Of a stretch of 36,201 bases of DNA, positions 6,987 through 14,787 are shown one piece after another. The notes beneath the pieces were generated by a model that was not told the origin of the DNA, made no database searches, and was given only the letters and a program-made list of their open reading frames with translations. Both the position numbers and the translations under genes were made by a program. This stretch comes from Hyphomicrobium sp. (GTDB taxonomy: Bacteria > Pseudomonadota > Alphaproteobacteria > Rhizobiales > Hyphomicrobiaceae), in contig JANXVY010000083.1 in assembly GCA_025351425.1 (NCBI GenBank), forward strand, positions 1 through 36,201, in the 5' to 3' direction. Within the stretch, counting starts at the first letter, position 1; the number at the start of each line of letters is the position of its first letter.

Positions 6987-7732
6987 ATGACCGATGACAT
7001 CCCAATGCGCCTCGACCTGGCGCTGGTTGCCCGTGGGCTCGCCCCGACCCGGTCGCGGGCGCGCGATCTCATTGCACGCGGGCTCGTCGAGGTCGAGGGG
7101 GCAATCGCTGCCAAGCCGGCGCTCACGCTCCAGCCCGGCATGCGCGTCGCGGTGCTGACAGATGACGCCTTCAGCGCCTCGCGGGGCGCACTCAAGCTCA
7201 AGGCCGGGCTCGATCAGTTCGGGTTTTCGCCCGCCGGGATAATCGCACTCGACGTCGGCGCATCCACGGGCGGGTTCACAGAGCTGCTGCTGGAGAGGGG
7301 CGCGGCAAGGTCTACGCCGTCGATGTCGGCCGCGACCAGTTACATCCGCGGCTGCGCGCTGACCCGCGCGTCGTATCGCTCGAAGGCCAGGACAGCCGCA
7401 CGCTCGATGCAACCCTCATCCCCGACGCCGTTACCGCGGTTGTGTGCGATGTCAGCTTCATTTCGCTGATGAAGGCGCTGCCGGCCGCGCTGGCGCTCGC
7501 CGAGCCAGGGGCGTTTCTCGTCGCGCTGGTCAAGCCACAGTTCGAGGCCGGCCGCGCCAACATCGGCAAGGGCGGCATCGTGCGCGACGAGGCGGCGCAG
7601 CTCGCAGCCGTCGATACCGTCTCCAACTGGCTCAAAGATGCTATGGGGTGGCAGGTGTTGCCCATGATCCAGTCGCCGATCGCTGGCGGGTCGGGCAACC
7701 GCGAATATCTATTAGGGGCACGAAAGACGTGA
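6987..7732 (+). pseudogene. tlyA: TlyA-family rRNA 2'-O-methyltransferase / hemolysin A, frameshifted
   Basis: The first frame encodes an S4 RNA-binding domain (RLDLALVARGLAPTRSRA, residues about 8-25) and the SAM-binding start ALDVGASTGGFTELLLERGA; homology then stops and continues in the next frame with KVYAVDVGRDQL, CDVSFISLMKALPAAL and VKPQFEAGRANIGKGGIV, ending at TGA 7730-7732. The break is at about 7304-7306, where ggcgcggcaagg is found but one more G (ggcgcgggcaagg, Gly-Ala-Gly-Lys) would restore one reading frame of about 250 residues. TlyA proteins methylate ribose positions in 16S and 23S rRNA. Every other part of the gene is intact, so this is either a very recent inactivation, a sequencing error in a G-run, or an unproven recoding site. 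The 3' end overlaps the next methyltransferase by GTGA. Confidence 0.85.
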
Positions 7733-8973
7733 CGGACGAGACGGAGCTCACCATTGCGCGGCTCGGCGCGCACGCCGATGGCATCGCAGATACGCAAGAC
7801 GGACCCGTGTTCGTGCCCTACACGCTGGCGGGCGAGCGGGTTACCGCCGAGATCGACGGGGGCCGCGCCCGGCTCATCCGCGTCATCACCCCCAGCGCCC
7901 AGCGCGTCGCGCCGGTCTGCCGCCATTTTGCGCACTGCGGCGGGTGCGCCACTCAGCACATGGACCGTGCGGCCGAACACGCCTGGAAAATCGCGCAGGT
8001 TGCGACCGCCTTCAGCCAGCAAGGCTTGAAGCCTGTCATCGCGCCGCTCATCACCGCCGATCCCCACAGCCGGCGGCGCGCCGTGTTCGCCGCGCGGCGG
8101 ACCAGAACGGGCGCCGTGTTCGGGCTTCATGCGCCGCGCACGCACGATATCGTCGATCTCGCCGAATGCCCGATTCTCGCGCTCGAAATCGAAAGCCGCA
8201 TCCCCGGCTTGCGTGCGCTGGCGATGGGCTTCCTGTCGCGTTCGGGAGAGGCGCGGTTGACCGTGGTCGTCACCGCGACCGGCATCGACGTTGCCGTCGA
8301 GGACGCCAAGCCCGAGCTTTCGTTCGACGACCGCGCGAAGCTCTCCGACCTGGCACGCGCAGCCCGCATCGTGCGGCTGACGCTGGGAGCCGAGACCGTC
8401 TACGAAGACACGTTGCCGGTGCTGGCGTTCGGGCGTGCCCGCGTCGCGCCGCAGCCGGGCGTGTTCCTGCAAGCCGTGCCGCAGATCGAGGCTCGAATGA
8501 CGGAGCTGATCCTGGCGGCCGTTGGCAAGTCCAAGCGCGTCGCCGATCTGTTCTGCGGGCTCGGCACCTTCACGTTTCCGCTCGCCGAGCGTGCCGAAGT
8601 GCTGGCGGTCGATGGCGAGAAGCGCGCGATCGCTGCACTGAACGATGCTGCCAAGCGCGCGCAGGGCATGAAGCCGATCACGGCCAAGGTGCGCGATCTG
8701 TTTTCCGAGCCGCTGTCACTCAAGGAGCTTGAGCCGTACGAGGCGGTCGTGTTCGATCCGCCGCGAGCTGGCGCCGACGCGCAGGCCCAGCGCATCGCCA
8801 AGTCCAAGGTAAAAATCGCGGTTGCCGTGTCGTGTAATCCAGCGACCCTCGCGCGCGACGTGCGGACGCTCATCGAGGGCGGGTTCGTGCTGGAAACCGT
8901 GACGCCGATCGACCAGTTCGTGTTCTCGCCCCACATCGAAGCCATCGCCGTGCTGCGCCGGCCTAAGCGGTAA
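7729..8973 (+). CDS. TrmA/RlmC/RlmD-family RNA (uracil-5-)-methyltransferase
   Basis: A 414-residue SAM-dependent enzyme that adds a methyl group to C5 of uridine in RNA. An N-terminal TRAM/OB-like part (residues 1-55) precedes a [4Fe-4S] motif, C65-x5-C71-GG-C74 with a fourth cysteine at C148 (LAECPIL), as in RlmD. The C-terminal Rossmann domain has VADLFCGLGTFTFPLA (about 272-287), the DPPRAG loop and the nucleophile motif VSCNPATLARD (Cys near 369), with the conserved C-terminal FSPHIEAIAVL carrying the general-base glutamate. The GTG start at 7729 overlaps the tlyA stop, so two rRNA-modifying enzymes are translationally coupled. Whether the target is 23S rRNA or tRNA cannot be read from the sequence. 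Confidence 0.92.
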   Translation: MTDETELTIARLGAHADGIADTQDGPVFVPYTLAGERVTAEIDGGRARLIRVITPSAQRVAPVCRHFAHCGGCATQHMDRAAEHAWKIAQVATAFSQQGLKPVIAPLITADPHSRRRAVFAARRTRTGAVFGLHAPRTHDIVDLAECPILALEIESRIPGLRALAMGFLSRSGEARLTVVVTATGIDVAVEDAKPELSFDDRAKLSDLARAARIVRLTLGAETVYEDTLPVLAFGRARVAPQPGVFLQAVPQIEARMTELILAAVGKSKRVADLFCGLGTFTFPLAERAEVLAVDGEKRAIAALNDAAKRAQGMKPITAKVRDLFSEPLSLKELEPYEAVVFDPPRAGADAQAQRIAKSKVKIAVAVSCNPATLARDVRTLIEGGFVLETVTPIDQFVFSPHIEAIAVLRRPKR

Positions 8974-8993
8974 CACGCGGTGGCTAACTGCGC

Positions 8994-9350
8994 TTATTTC
9001 CGCTCCAGGACCTTGTACGCCTTACCGATCTTGGAATCGTACAGGTTGAACGCCGCCTTGCACGCGCCCTCGACCTTCTGCAATTCGAGATAGCGGTCGA
9101 ACATGGCGACGCCGCGCTTGAACTCGGGGCTTGCCTGCGCTTCGGCGCCCATCGGCACCAGCATCGTCACGCCCGGGCAGATCTGGCTCGCCTTGAAGGC
9201 GTAGCCCGCATCGTAGGGGGACATTTCCTCGCCGGCCTGGGCCACCTGCTGGGGCGCCGGTACTGCTGCCTGCGGGGCTGCCTGTTCGGCAGCGTTTGCG
9301 GCCTGCGCGCCAAACGCCAGCATGGTCAGTGTCAAGATGATGGGCCTCAA
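8994..9350 (-). CDS. Small secreted protein of unknown function
   Basis: Not a recognised family. Starting at TTG 9350, the 118-residue product has a textbook signal peptide (MRPIILTLTMLAFGAQAANA, cleavage before AEQ), an Ala/Pro/Gln-rich linker, then a small helical domain with two cysteines (QICPGV and EGACKAAF) that could form a disulfide, ending YDSKIGKAYKVLERK. GGGGAG eight bases before TTG 9350 supports this start; in-frame starts up to 9410 would give an improbably long n-region. The stop is 20 bp from the convergent methyltransferase stop. It probably acts in the periplasm. Confidence 0.75.
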   Translation of the reverse strand: MRPIILTLTMLAFGAQAANAAEQAAPQAAVPAPQQVAQAGEEMSPYDAGYAFKASQICPGVTMLVPMGAEAQASPEFKRGVAMFDRYLELQKVEGACKAAFNLYDSKIGKAYKVLERK

Positions 9351-9470
9351 ACGCAGTACTCCCCAAGCTCGCAATCCCACACGTATGCGATCCCCTTTAG
9401 CCACATTCAAGGCTGGCTTTCAGGAAATCTCACCGCCGCCCACCGCGATGACCAGCTTTCCGTGGCCGCA

Positions 9471-10190
9471 TTACATCAATTCAGCGTTTCGCAGCAGCTG
9501 CTCGACGAACGGGGGCACGATTTCGCTGGCCCGGCCCTGGATCGCCTCGTGGAAGTGGCTGATCCCGCTCGAGGGCTCGAGATTGAGCTCCACCGTGCGG
9601 GCGCCGTGCGCACGGGCTTGCGCCACGAAGCCGCTCGCCGGATAGACGTTGCCGCTGGTGCCGATCGACACGAACAGATCGCAACGCGCCAGCGCGTTTT
9701 CGATCTCACTCATCCGATAAGGCATTTCGCCAAACCAGACCACGTTGGGGCGCATACAGCCCGGGCGATGGCACGACGGGCACACCGTTTCCAGCCCCAT
9801 ATCCTCATGCCAGGCGTGGCGTTCCCCGCAGCGGGCACACAGTGCCGACAGCAGTTCGCCGTGCATATGGATCAGCTTCCGGCTGCCGGCCGCCTCGTGC
9901 AACGCGTCGACATTCTGCGTCACCACCAAAACATCGGGATGGGTCTGCTCCAGGCGCGCCAAAGCCACGTGCGCCGCGTTTGGTTCGACACCGGCAGAAT
10001 CGCGGCGGCGCCGATTGTAGAACTCGTGCACCCGCAGCGGGTTACGCGCGAAGCCCTCGGGGGTCGCCACCTCGCGGACGTCGTATTTTGCCCAGATGCC
10101 GTCCTTGTCGCGGAACGTCGAAATGCCGCTGTCGGCCGAGACGCCGGCGCCGGTCAAAATGACGATACGCTCGTAACGGGGGGCCACCAT
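9471..10190 (-). CDS. cobB: NAD-dependent protein deacylase, sirtuin class III (CobB/SIRT5-like)
   Basis: A 239-residue Sir2 enzyme that removes acyl groups from lysines using NAD. Motifs in order: GAGVSADSGISTFRD (NAD site), the class III Y58-x-x-R61 pair in EFYNRRR that selects succinyl/malonyl lysine in SIRT5 and E. coli CobB, TQNVDALH, the catalytic H110 (IHMHGEL), and a zinc ribbon C118, C121, C137, C140. The ATG at 10190 overlaps the aroC stop (TGATG), with GGGAG just upstream; an in-frame GTG at 10202 is possible but has no ribosome site. Cotranscribed and coupled with aroC. Substrates cannot be deduced from this context. Confidence 0.94.
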   Translation of the reverse strand: MVAPRYERIVILTGAGVSADSGISTFRDKDGIWAKYDVREVATPEGFARNPLRVHEFYNRRRRDSAGVEPNAAHVALARLEQTHPDVLVVTQNVDALHEAAGSRKLIHMHGELLSALCARCGERHAWHEDMGLETVCPSCHRPGCMRPNVVWFGEMPYRMSEIENALARCDLFVSIGTSGNVYPASGFVAQARAHGARTVELNLEPSSGISHFHEAIQGRASEIVPPFVEQLLRNAELM

Positions 10191-11278
10191 CAGCTCCCGC
10201 ACTGGCCGCGATGGCGCAGCACGTGGTCGGCCAGCACGATCGCCATCATCGCCTCGCCCACCGGCACCGCGCGGATGCCGACGCAGGGGTCGTGGCGGCC
10301 CTTGGTCACGATATCGGTTTCAGCGCCGGTCTTGTCGATGGTGCGGCGGGGCGTCAGGATGCTCGATGTCGGCTTCACCGCGAACCGGCACACCATCGGC
10401 TGGCCCGACGAAATCCCGCCCAAAATACCGCCCGCGTGGTTGGCCAGAAACACAGGCTTCCCCTCGGGCCCGCTGCGCATCTCGTCGGCGTTTTCCTCGC
10501 CCGTCAGGGCCGCCACCGCCATGCCGTCGCCGATCTCGACGGCCTTGACCGCGTTGATTGACATCATGGCCGACGCCAGGTCGGCGTCGAGCTTGCCATA
10601 GAGCGGCGCGCCCAGGCCCGCGGGTACGCCGTCCGCGACGACTTCCACGACCGCGCCGCACGAGGAGCCTGCCTTGCGGATGCCGTCCAGATACGCCATC
10701 CAGGGTTCGACTGCGCCTGGATCAGGGCAGAACAGCGGGTTCTCATTCACCTGCGCCCAGTCCCAGCGGCTCCGATCGATCTTATGGGGGCCAAGTTGCA
10801 CCAGCGCCCCGCGCACGGTCATGCCGGGGATGATCAGGCGGGCGATCGCGCCGGCCGCCACGCGCGCTGCCGTCTCGCGCGCCGAGGAGCGTCCGCCGCC
10901 GCGATAATCGCGGATGCCGTACTTGGCGTCGTAGGTATAGTCCGCGTGGCCGGGGCGGTAAGCGCTTGCAATCGCACCGTAATCCTTGGAGCGCTGGTCG
11001 AGGTTCCTGATCATCAGCGAGATCGGCGCGCCCGTCGACACGAGCACGCCTGCGTCATTCGTGAACACGCCCGAGAGGATTTCGACCTCGTCAGGTTCGC
11101 GGCGCTGCGTCGTGAACCTCGACTGGCCCGGCTTGCGCTTGTCGAGAAACGCCTGGATCGCCTGTGCGTCGATTGCCAGTCCCGGCGGGCAGCCGTCGAC
11201 CACGCAGCCGATCGCGGCCCCGTGGCTTTCGCCCCAGGTCGTGATCCTGAACAGGTGGCCGAACGTGTTGTGTGACAT
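10190..11278 (-). CDS. aroC: Chorismate synthase
   Basis: A 362-residue enzyme, full length for the family, that converts 5-enolpyruvylshikimate 3-phosphate to chorismate with reduced FMN, the last shared step of aromatic amino-acid synthesis. Signatures: [11 protein letters not shown] (H19), [28 protein letters not shown] split over residues 109-136 (H111 and R130, FMN and phosphate contacts), and the C-terminal [20 protein letters not shown] block. Start ATG 11278 lacks a strong Shine-Dalgarno. It is the first gene of an aroC-cobB transcript (stop and start overlap). Confidence 0.96.
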   Translation of the reverse strand: MSHNTFGHLFRITTWGESHGAAIGCVVDGCPPGLAIDAQAIQAFLDKRKPGQSRFTTQRREPDEVEILSGVFTNDAGVLVSTGAPISLMIRNLDQRSKDYGAIASAYRPGHADYTYDAKYGIRDYRGGGRSSARETAARVAAGAIARLIIPGMTVRGALVQLGPHKIDRSRWDWAQVNENPLFCPDPGAVEPWMAYLDGIRKAGSSCGAVVEVVADGVPAGLGAPLYGKLDADLASAMMSINAVKAVEIGDGMAVAALTGEENADEMRSGPEGKPVFLANHAGGILGGISSGQPMVCRFAVKPTSSILTPRRTIDKTGAETDIVTKGRHDPCVGIRAVPVGEAMMAIVLADHVLRHRGQCGS

Positions 11279-11477
11279 CGGGGCGGTGACCTATGGGAAG
11301 GGCTATGATTCGTGACGGGTGCGCGACAGCACGCCAGGAATAGTGCGTGCCGCCGCCGCTGTCCTCATCGAATTGTGGGGGAAAAGCCGCAAGCGCCTGG
11401 CCAAATTCCCTAACCCGAGGGATTCCCGCTCCCAAACGCGTGACAAGCGTGACCGACGCAGTTACGCGCTAAAGTGC

Positions 11478-11657
11478 GGGGTTGCATCTTTGGTTGGATG
11501 CACCCAGGGCTTGACGATTGCTGAACGATCGCCAACCCAACGCAAACAGGGCGTTTCCACGCCGGTCTGAGCAACCAGCCGCGAGCCGTCCTGCAAAACT
11601 GGTATGACATCAGCGTTGAAAGAGCCGGGAGCCGCACTCCCGGCTCTTCGTTTTTTT
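11478..11657 (+). ncRNA. Candidate small RNA ending at a rho-independent terminator
   Basis: No open reading frame explains the strong plus-strand terminator at 11620-11657, and aroC lies upstream on the opposite strand, so an untranslated transcript is suggested. A hairpin TGCATC/GATGCA flanked by GGG/CCC falls at about 11475-11505. TTGACG at 11513-11518 could be a -35 box, but no good -10 follows, and TAAAGT near 11471 could be a -10 for a longer transcript. The 5' end is therefore uncertain. It matches no RNA family I recognise by eye (not tRNA, tmRNA or SRP RNA). Confidence 0.3.
11620..11657 (+). terminator. Strong rho-independent terminator
   Basis: AAGAGCCGGGAG (11620-11631) and CTCCCGGCTCTT (11637-11648) form a perfect 12-bp stem with a 5-nt loop, followed by CG and seven T (11651-11657). 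The T-run is only on the plus strand, so it ends plus-strand transcription. No protein gene lies upstream on that strand. Confidence 0.85.
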
Positions 11658-11805
11658 GAACGATGTTATTCCTGGTTTTTTAAGCAATTTCATGCTATTA
11701 GATTGATTGACTGGGGCCGTCAGGCGCAAGAAGTGGACGGTTCTTGCCGCGTTGAACCCGCGCGTTGCCGATGCTTCGTCGGGGGCACGCGCCGGATGCA
11801 AGGCC

Positions 11806-11926
11806 CTAGAGCATGTTCGCTTTTCTTTGAATCGCTCACATGCTCTAGGTTATTGTTTTATCGCGCGTCTTTACGGAAAACCGCTTCACACTTTTCCTGA
11901 CGCGCTCTCCTGACGCGCTCTAGAGC
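11806..11926. repeat. Palindromic intergenic repeat, copy 1 (module A)
   Basis: Starts with a perfect 11-bp inverted repeat CTAGAGCATGT (11806-11816) / ACATGCTCTAG (11838-11848), then gttattgttttatcg, then a second nested palindrome: GCGCGTC..GGAAAA..TTTTCC..GACGCGC (about 11863-11905). A 13-bp end segment, TCCTGACGCGCTC, is duplicated at 11895-11920. Related copies are at 22549-22653 (same orientation) and 15491-15557 (partial, inverted). The architecture suggests a mobile or spreading palindromic element; no protein is encoded. Confidence 0.85.
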
Positions 11927-12025
11927 AAATTCCAATCCTATTGAGTCGGAATTTTGCTCTAGGTTATTGATTTTGTTGCATTTTCTGCGACGGGCCGGTA
12001 TCCACTTCGTCGGAAAATGCTCTAG
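11927..12025. repeat. Palindromic intergenic repeat, module B fused to copy 1
   Basis: Two further hairpins joined to module A: TAGAGCAAATTCC / GGAATTTTGCTCTA (about 11930-11962, one mismatch), then GCATTTTC..CGACG..CGTCG..GAAAATGC (about 11979-12020), ending at another gctctaga. Shares the 'gctctaggttattg' joint with module A, so the modules look like diverged units of one family. Ends 28 bp before the start codon at 12054. Confidence 0.75.
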
Positions 12026-12053
12026 ATCGCATTAGATCAAGTTGAGGTGTCCC

Positions 12054-12449
12054 ATGCGCGCATTAATTGGACTGGCATTGCTCGCCGCCGCAGGCCTGCT
12101 CGGCCTCGACAGCTTCTCCCGCACTGGCCCGCAGCCCACCGGCGGCGCCGCCCTGGCCACGCCTTCGACGGTTGAAGAGCATATCGTCTACCGCACCGTC
12201 GCGGTCGCCGAGCCTGCGCCCGAAGCGGCCGATCAAGCGCCTTCGGGCGCCTCAGGGTCTGCCATCCGGCCCGCCGCCGGACCTGCCGCAGCGCTCGCCG
12301 TGACCGCACTTGCGCCACTCGCCGCCGCGCGGCTGTCGTCGGGCAAGCCAGCTTCGGCGAAAGTCAAAGCGGCTCAAAAGGCGGCTTGTTCCACTTTGCA
12401 AAGGTATTCCGCCGCCCGCCACAAGTGCGTCCTGCGGAAAGCGGGTTAG
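12054..12449 (+). CDS. Small Ala-rich secreted or membrane-anchored protein, unknown
   Basis: A 131-residue protein, not recognised. An N-terminal hydrophobic helix (MRALIGLALLAAAGLLGLDS) could be a signal peptide or anchor; it is followed by a low-complexity Ala/Pro/Gly stretch and a short basic C-terminal part with two cysteines (KAACSTLQRYSAARHKCVLRKAG), possibly a disulfide loop. ATG 12054 has GAGG seven bases upstream. Convergent with the histidine phosphatase (13 bp between stops). Could be a lineage-specific envelope protein. Confidence 0.65.
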   Translation: MRALIGLALLAAAGLLGLDSFSRTGPQPTGGAALATPSTVEEHIVYRTVAVAEPAPEAADQAPSGASGSAIRPAAGPAAALAVTALAPLAAARLSSGKPASAKVKAAQKAACSTLQRYSAARHKCVLRKAG

Positions 12450-12462
12450 GTTTGAGACAGCC

Positions 12463-13050
12463 CTACAGCCAATCCATCGAGCCGCGGCGGAGCACGAGCA
12501 CGCGGTCCTGGGGCACCGACAGCCGGGGCACCTCATCATGTGGCACCGGCACCACCACGCCGCGCAAGGCGCGCGAGACGCCGCCGTGGGACGACACTAC
12601 CGTGTCGCGCGTCACGGTCGACACCCAGTCGGCGACCCGCAGCGTCAGGTCCTCGTAGCTTTCTCCGCCGCGCGGGCGCCAGTTCCACCAGTCGCGGGCG
12701 CGCTCTGCCATGCCGGCGGGATCGGTCTGGGGAAGGTCGGAGGCGAGTTGCCCTTCCCAATGGCCGTAGTTCATTTCCCGCAGGCGGTCGTCGTAGCGCA
12801 CGCCGTCCAGGGTCAAACCCAGCACGTCCCGCACGATCGCCATGGTCTCGCGCGTGCGCCCGAGGGGGCTTGAGACGAAATCGAATTGTTCCAGATCGCG
12901 CAGCACCTCGCGCAGCGCCTCGCCGTTGCGACGCGCCTGCCCGCGCCCCTTGTCATTCAAGGGAATATCGACCTGGCCTTGGTAGCGCGCCGCGGCGTTC
13001 CAATCGGTCTCGCCGTGGCGCAGAAAATAGATCGTCACCCCCGGCTGCAT
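12463..13050 (-). CDS. Histidine phosphatase family protein (phosphoglycerate-mutase-like)
   Basis: A 195-residue member of the branch-1 histidine phosphatase superfamily. The RHG catalytic motif is FLRHGETDWN (His at residue 11), with the second histidine in VVSSHGGVSRAL near 175 and the conserved acidic residue in REMNYGHWEG near 90. LPQTDPAG and WNWRPRGGESYEDL fit the cobC/phosphoglycerate-mutase-like group; the true substrate is unknown. It starts 11 bp after the fabI stop, so the two are very likely cotranscribed; this pairing recurs in related genomes to my knowledge. Confidence 0.88.
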   Translation of the reverse strand: MQPGVTIYFLRHGETDWNAAARYQGQVDIPLNDKGRGQARRNGEALREVLRDLEQFDFVSSPLGRTRETMAIVRDVLGLTLDGVRYDDRLREMNYGHWEGQLASDLPQTDPAGMAERARDWWNWRPRGGESYEDLTLRVADWVSTVTRDTVVSSHGGVSRALRGVVVPVPHDEVPRLSVPQDRVLVLRRGSMDWL

Positions 13051-13061
13051 CCCGCGTGTCC

Positions 13062-13910
13062 TCAGTCGCTGCTGCGGACGACGTTGATATCGGGGGCGTC
13101 CTCGTTCTTCATGCCCTGGACGTGGTAGCCCGCATCGACGTGGTGGACTTCGCCCGTCACGCCGCGCGACAGGTCGGACAGCAGGTAAAGGCCCGATGCC
13201 CCCACGTCCTCGATCGTAACGGTGCGGCGCAGCGGCGAGTTGTATTCGTTCCAGCGCAGGATGTAACGGAAGTCCGAAATGCCGGAGGCGGCCAACGTCT
13301 TGATCGGACCGGCGGAGATCGCGTTTACCCGGATGCCGTTACGGCCCAGGTCGGCGGCGAGATACCGCACGCTCGCTTCGAGGGCTGCCTTGGCGACGCC
13401 CATCACGTTGTAGTGCGGCATCACCTTTTCGGCGCCGTAATAGGTCAGTGTCAGCAGCGAGCCGCCCGGGCTCATCAGCTTTTCCGCCCGCTGGGCGAGT
13501 GCTGTGAACGAGTAGCAGGAGATCAGCAACGACTGGGTGAAGTTCTTTTCCGTCGTGTCGACGTAGCGGCCGTCGAGTTCGGCCTTGTCGGAATAGGCGA
13601 CCGCGTGGACCAGGAAGTCCAGCTTGCCCCACTTTTGCTGGAGCTCGGCAAACACGGCATCGACTGAGGCCGCGTCCGTCACGTCGCACGGCAGCACGAT
13701 GGTGGAGCCCAGTTCCTCGGCGAGCGGCACCACGCGCTTCTTCAGCGCATCGCCCTGATAGGTCAGCGCGACTTCAGCGCCTTGCGCGCTAGCGGCTTTC
13801 GCAATCCCCCACGCGATCGAACGATTGTTCGCGACGCCCAGGATCAAGCCGCGTTTGCCAGCCATCAAGGTGCCGGACACCGCTTCCGTGTTGCCGTCTG
13901 CCGTCGCCAT
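13062..13910 (-). CDS. fabI: Enoyl-[acyl-carrier-protein] reductase (NADH)
   Basis: A 282-residue short-chain dehydrogenase that reduces trans-2-enoyl-ACP in the last step of each fatty-acid elongation cycle; it is the target class of triclosan. The FabI-type cofactor motif GVANNRSIAWGIA (25-37) is present, with Y157 and the catalytic Y167-x6-K174 (matching E. coli Y146, Y156 and K163), and SAGPIKTLAASGI. An N-terminal extension of about 17 residues precedes the domain, so an internal ATG at residue 16 (MAGKRGL) is an alternative start. First gene of a two-gene operon. Confidence 0.95.
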   Translation of the reverse strand: MATADGNTEAVSGTLMAGKRGLILGVANNRSIAWGIAKAASAQGAEVALTYQGDALKKRVVPLAEELGSTIVLPCDVTDAASVDAVFAELQQKWGKLDFLVHAVAYSDKAELDGRYVDTTEKNFTQSLLISCYSFTALAQRAEKLMSPGGSLLTLTYYGAEKVMPHYNVMGVAKAALEASVRYLAADLGRNGIRVNAISAGPIKTLAASGISDFRYILRWNEYNSPLRRTVTIEDVGASGLYLLSDLSRGVTGEVHHVDAGYHVQGMKNEDAPDINVVRSSD

Positions 13911-14078
13911 TGTGCCTTTGGTCCTTGCGCATCATGTCTCGGGCGCATCGCAAGCGGAAATGAACGCCGTCACAACGCTGACCGCCCGAATGAGCGCGCA
14001 CTCTACACAAAAGGTCTGGGCGGTAAAGGTCTGCGCTTGATAGGTCAGGGGTCCAAATGGCAGCGCGTAAGCATGCGT

Positions 14079-14104
14079 GCCGGCAACCGCTTCAAGTTGC
14101 CGGC
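14079..14104. other. Perfect 9-bp stem-loop between the surface protein and fabI genes
   Basis: GCCGGCAAC (14079-14087), 8-nt loop, GTTGCCGGC (14096-14104). It sits 27 bp after the stop of the upstream minus-strand gene and about 170 bp before the fabI start, so it may end the former transcript. No T-run follows, so it is not a canonical intrinsic terminator. Confidence 0.5.
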
Positions 14105-14131
14105 GCATCTTCCAGTGTGTCGTGACGGCTG

Positions 14132-14647
14132 TCAGCCTTCCAGTTTCCACTGGCCCGTGGTCAGGCGGCAGGCGACGCCTTCGGTCTTTTTGCTGTTGTT
14201 GCCAGAGGTCAGGATTACCACTACGTGGCGGCAGATCTGGCCCTGGCCGTCCTTAAACGACGTGACGGGCTGCACCATGCCCGACAGGCGGCCGTTGTTG
14301 CGGTGCCAGATGTAGCTCGCGCCGTCGCCAACTTCGCTCAGCGCGAACTGCACGCTTTCCAGCGCCGCGATTTCGTCGGTCTCGTCCAGCATCACGGGCT
14401 GGCTCAAGGCCGGCATTTCGGCAAACTTCGGCCGCGCCCACAGCTTTTCCTTGCCTTGGGGGCAGCCGCAGGCGCCATCCTTGCTGTCTGACCCCGATTG
14501 CGTTTGGGGTTGGGAAACGGGGGGCGTTGATTTATGCGATTTGGGCTCGGCGGCGCTGGCGACGTCGGGCGACAGGAAGATCGCGGCCGTCATCACAAAG
14601 GCAAGCGCGGATGCCGCCGCAAGCGGAAACAGACTCTGCTGACGCAT
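14132..14647 (-). CDS. Secreted RT0821/Lpp0805-like surface protein
   Basis: A 171-residue exported protein. A signal peptide (hydrophobic core FPLAAASALAFVMTAAIFL, cleavage near ASA) is followed by a Ser/Gln-rich linker with GACGCPQG and a C-terminal domain: ALESVQFALSEVGDGASYIW, GRLSGMVQPVTSFKDGQGQICRH, then TEGVACRLTTGQWKLEG. This pattern (W..N.G..G.V.P...F....G..CR....., G.AC....G.W) is that of the RT0821/Lpp0805 surface-antigen family found near pdxH in related bacteria. The glycine-zipper of the 17-kDa antigens is missing. ATG 14647 is preferred over the upstream in-frame TTG 14662. Function unknown; probably an envelope protein. Confidence 0.72.
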   Translation of the reverse strand: MRQQSLFPLAAASALAFVMTAAIFLSPDVASAAEPKSHKSTPPVSQPQTQSGSDSKDGACGCPQGKEKLWARPKFAEMPALSQPVMLDETDEIAALESVQFALSEVGDGASYIWHRNNGRLSGMVQPVTSFKDGQGQICRHVVVILTSGNNSKKTEGVACRLTTGQWKLEG

Positions 14648-14787
14648 TTGAAAAACTCGCAAACAACTGGAACAACGCAGCCCCCAAACAGGAGACTCTC
14701 ACCAGACCAGGATGGGGGGTTAAGGTTAAGCCAGGGTTACGCTACCGATACGCTTTGATTTAAATTGCATAGGAAAAGGACGGAGCT

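Larger units (their letters stand above)
11279..12053. other. Long non-coding region: possible sRNA with terminator, then composite repeat
   Basis: About 775 bp without a supported protein gene. 11279-11460 shows nothing recognisable beyond the aroC promoter it must contain. 11470-11657 may encode a small RNA ending in a strong terminator. 11658-11805 is AT-richer and has no recognised feature. 11806-12025 is a four-hairpin palindromic repeat that ends 28 bp before the next gene. Confidence 0.6.

Noticed and set aside
7312-8472. 386-residue minus-strand open frame
   Set aside because: Antisense to tlyA and the RNA methyltransferase; composition is arginine/alanine/glycine-rich shadow.
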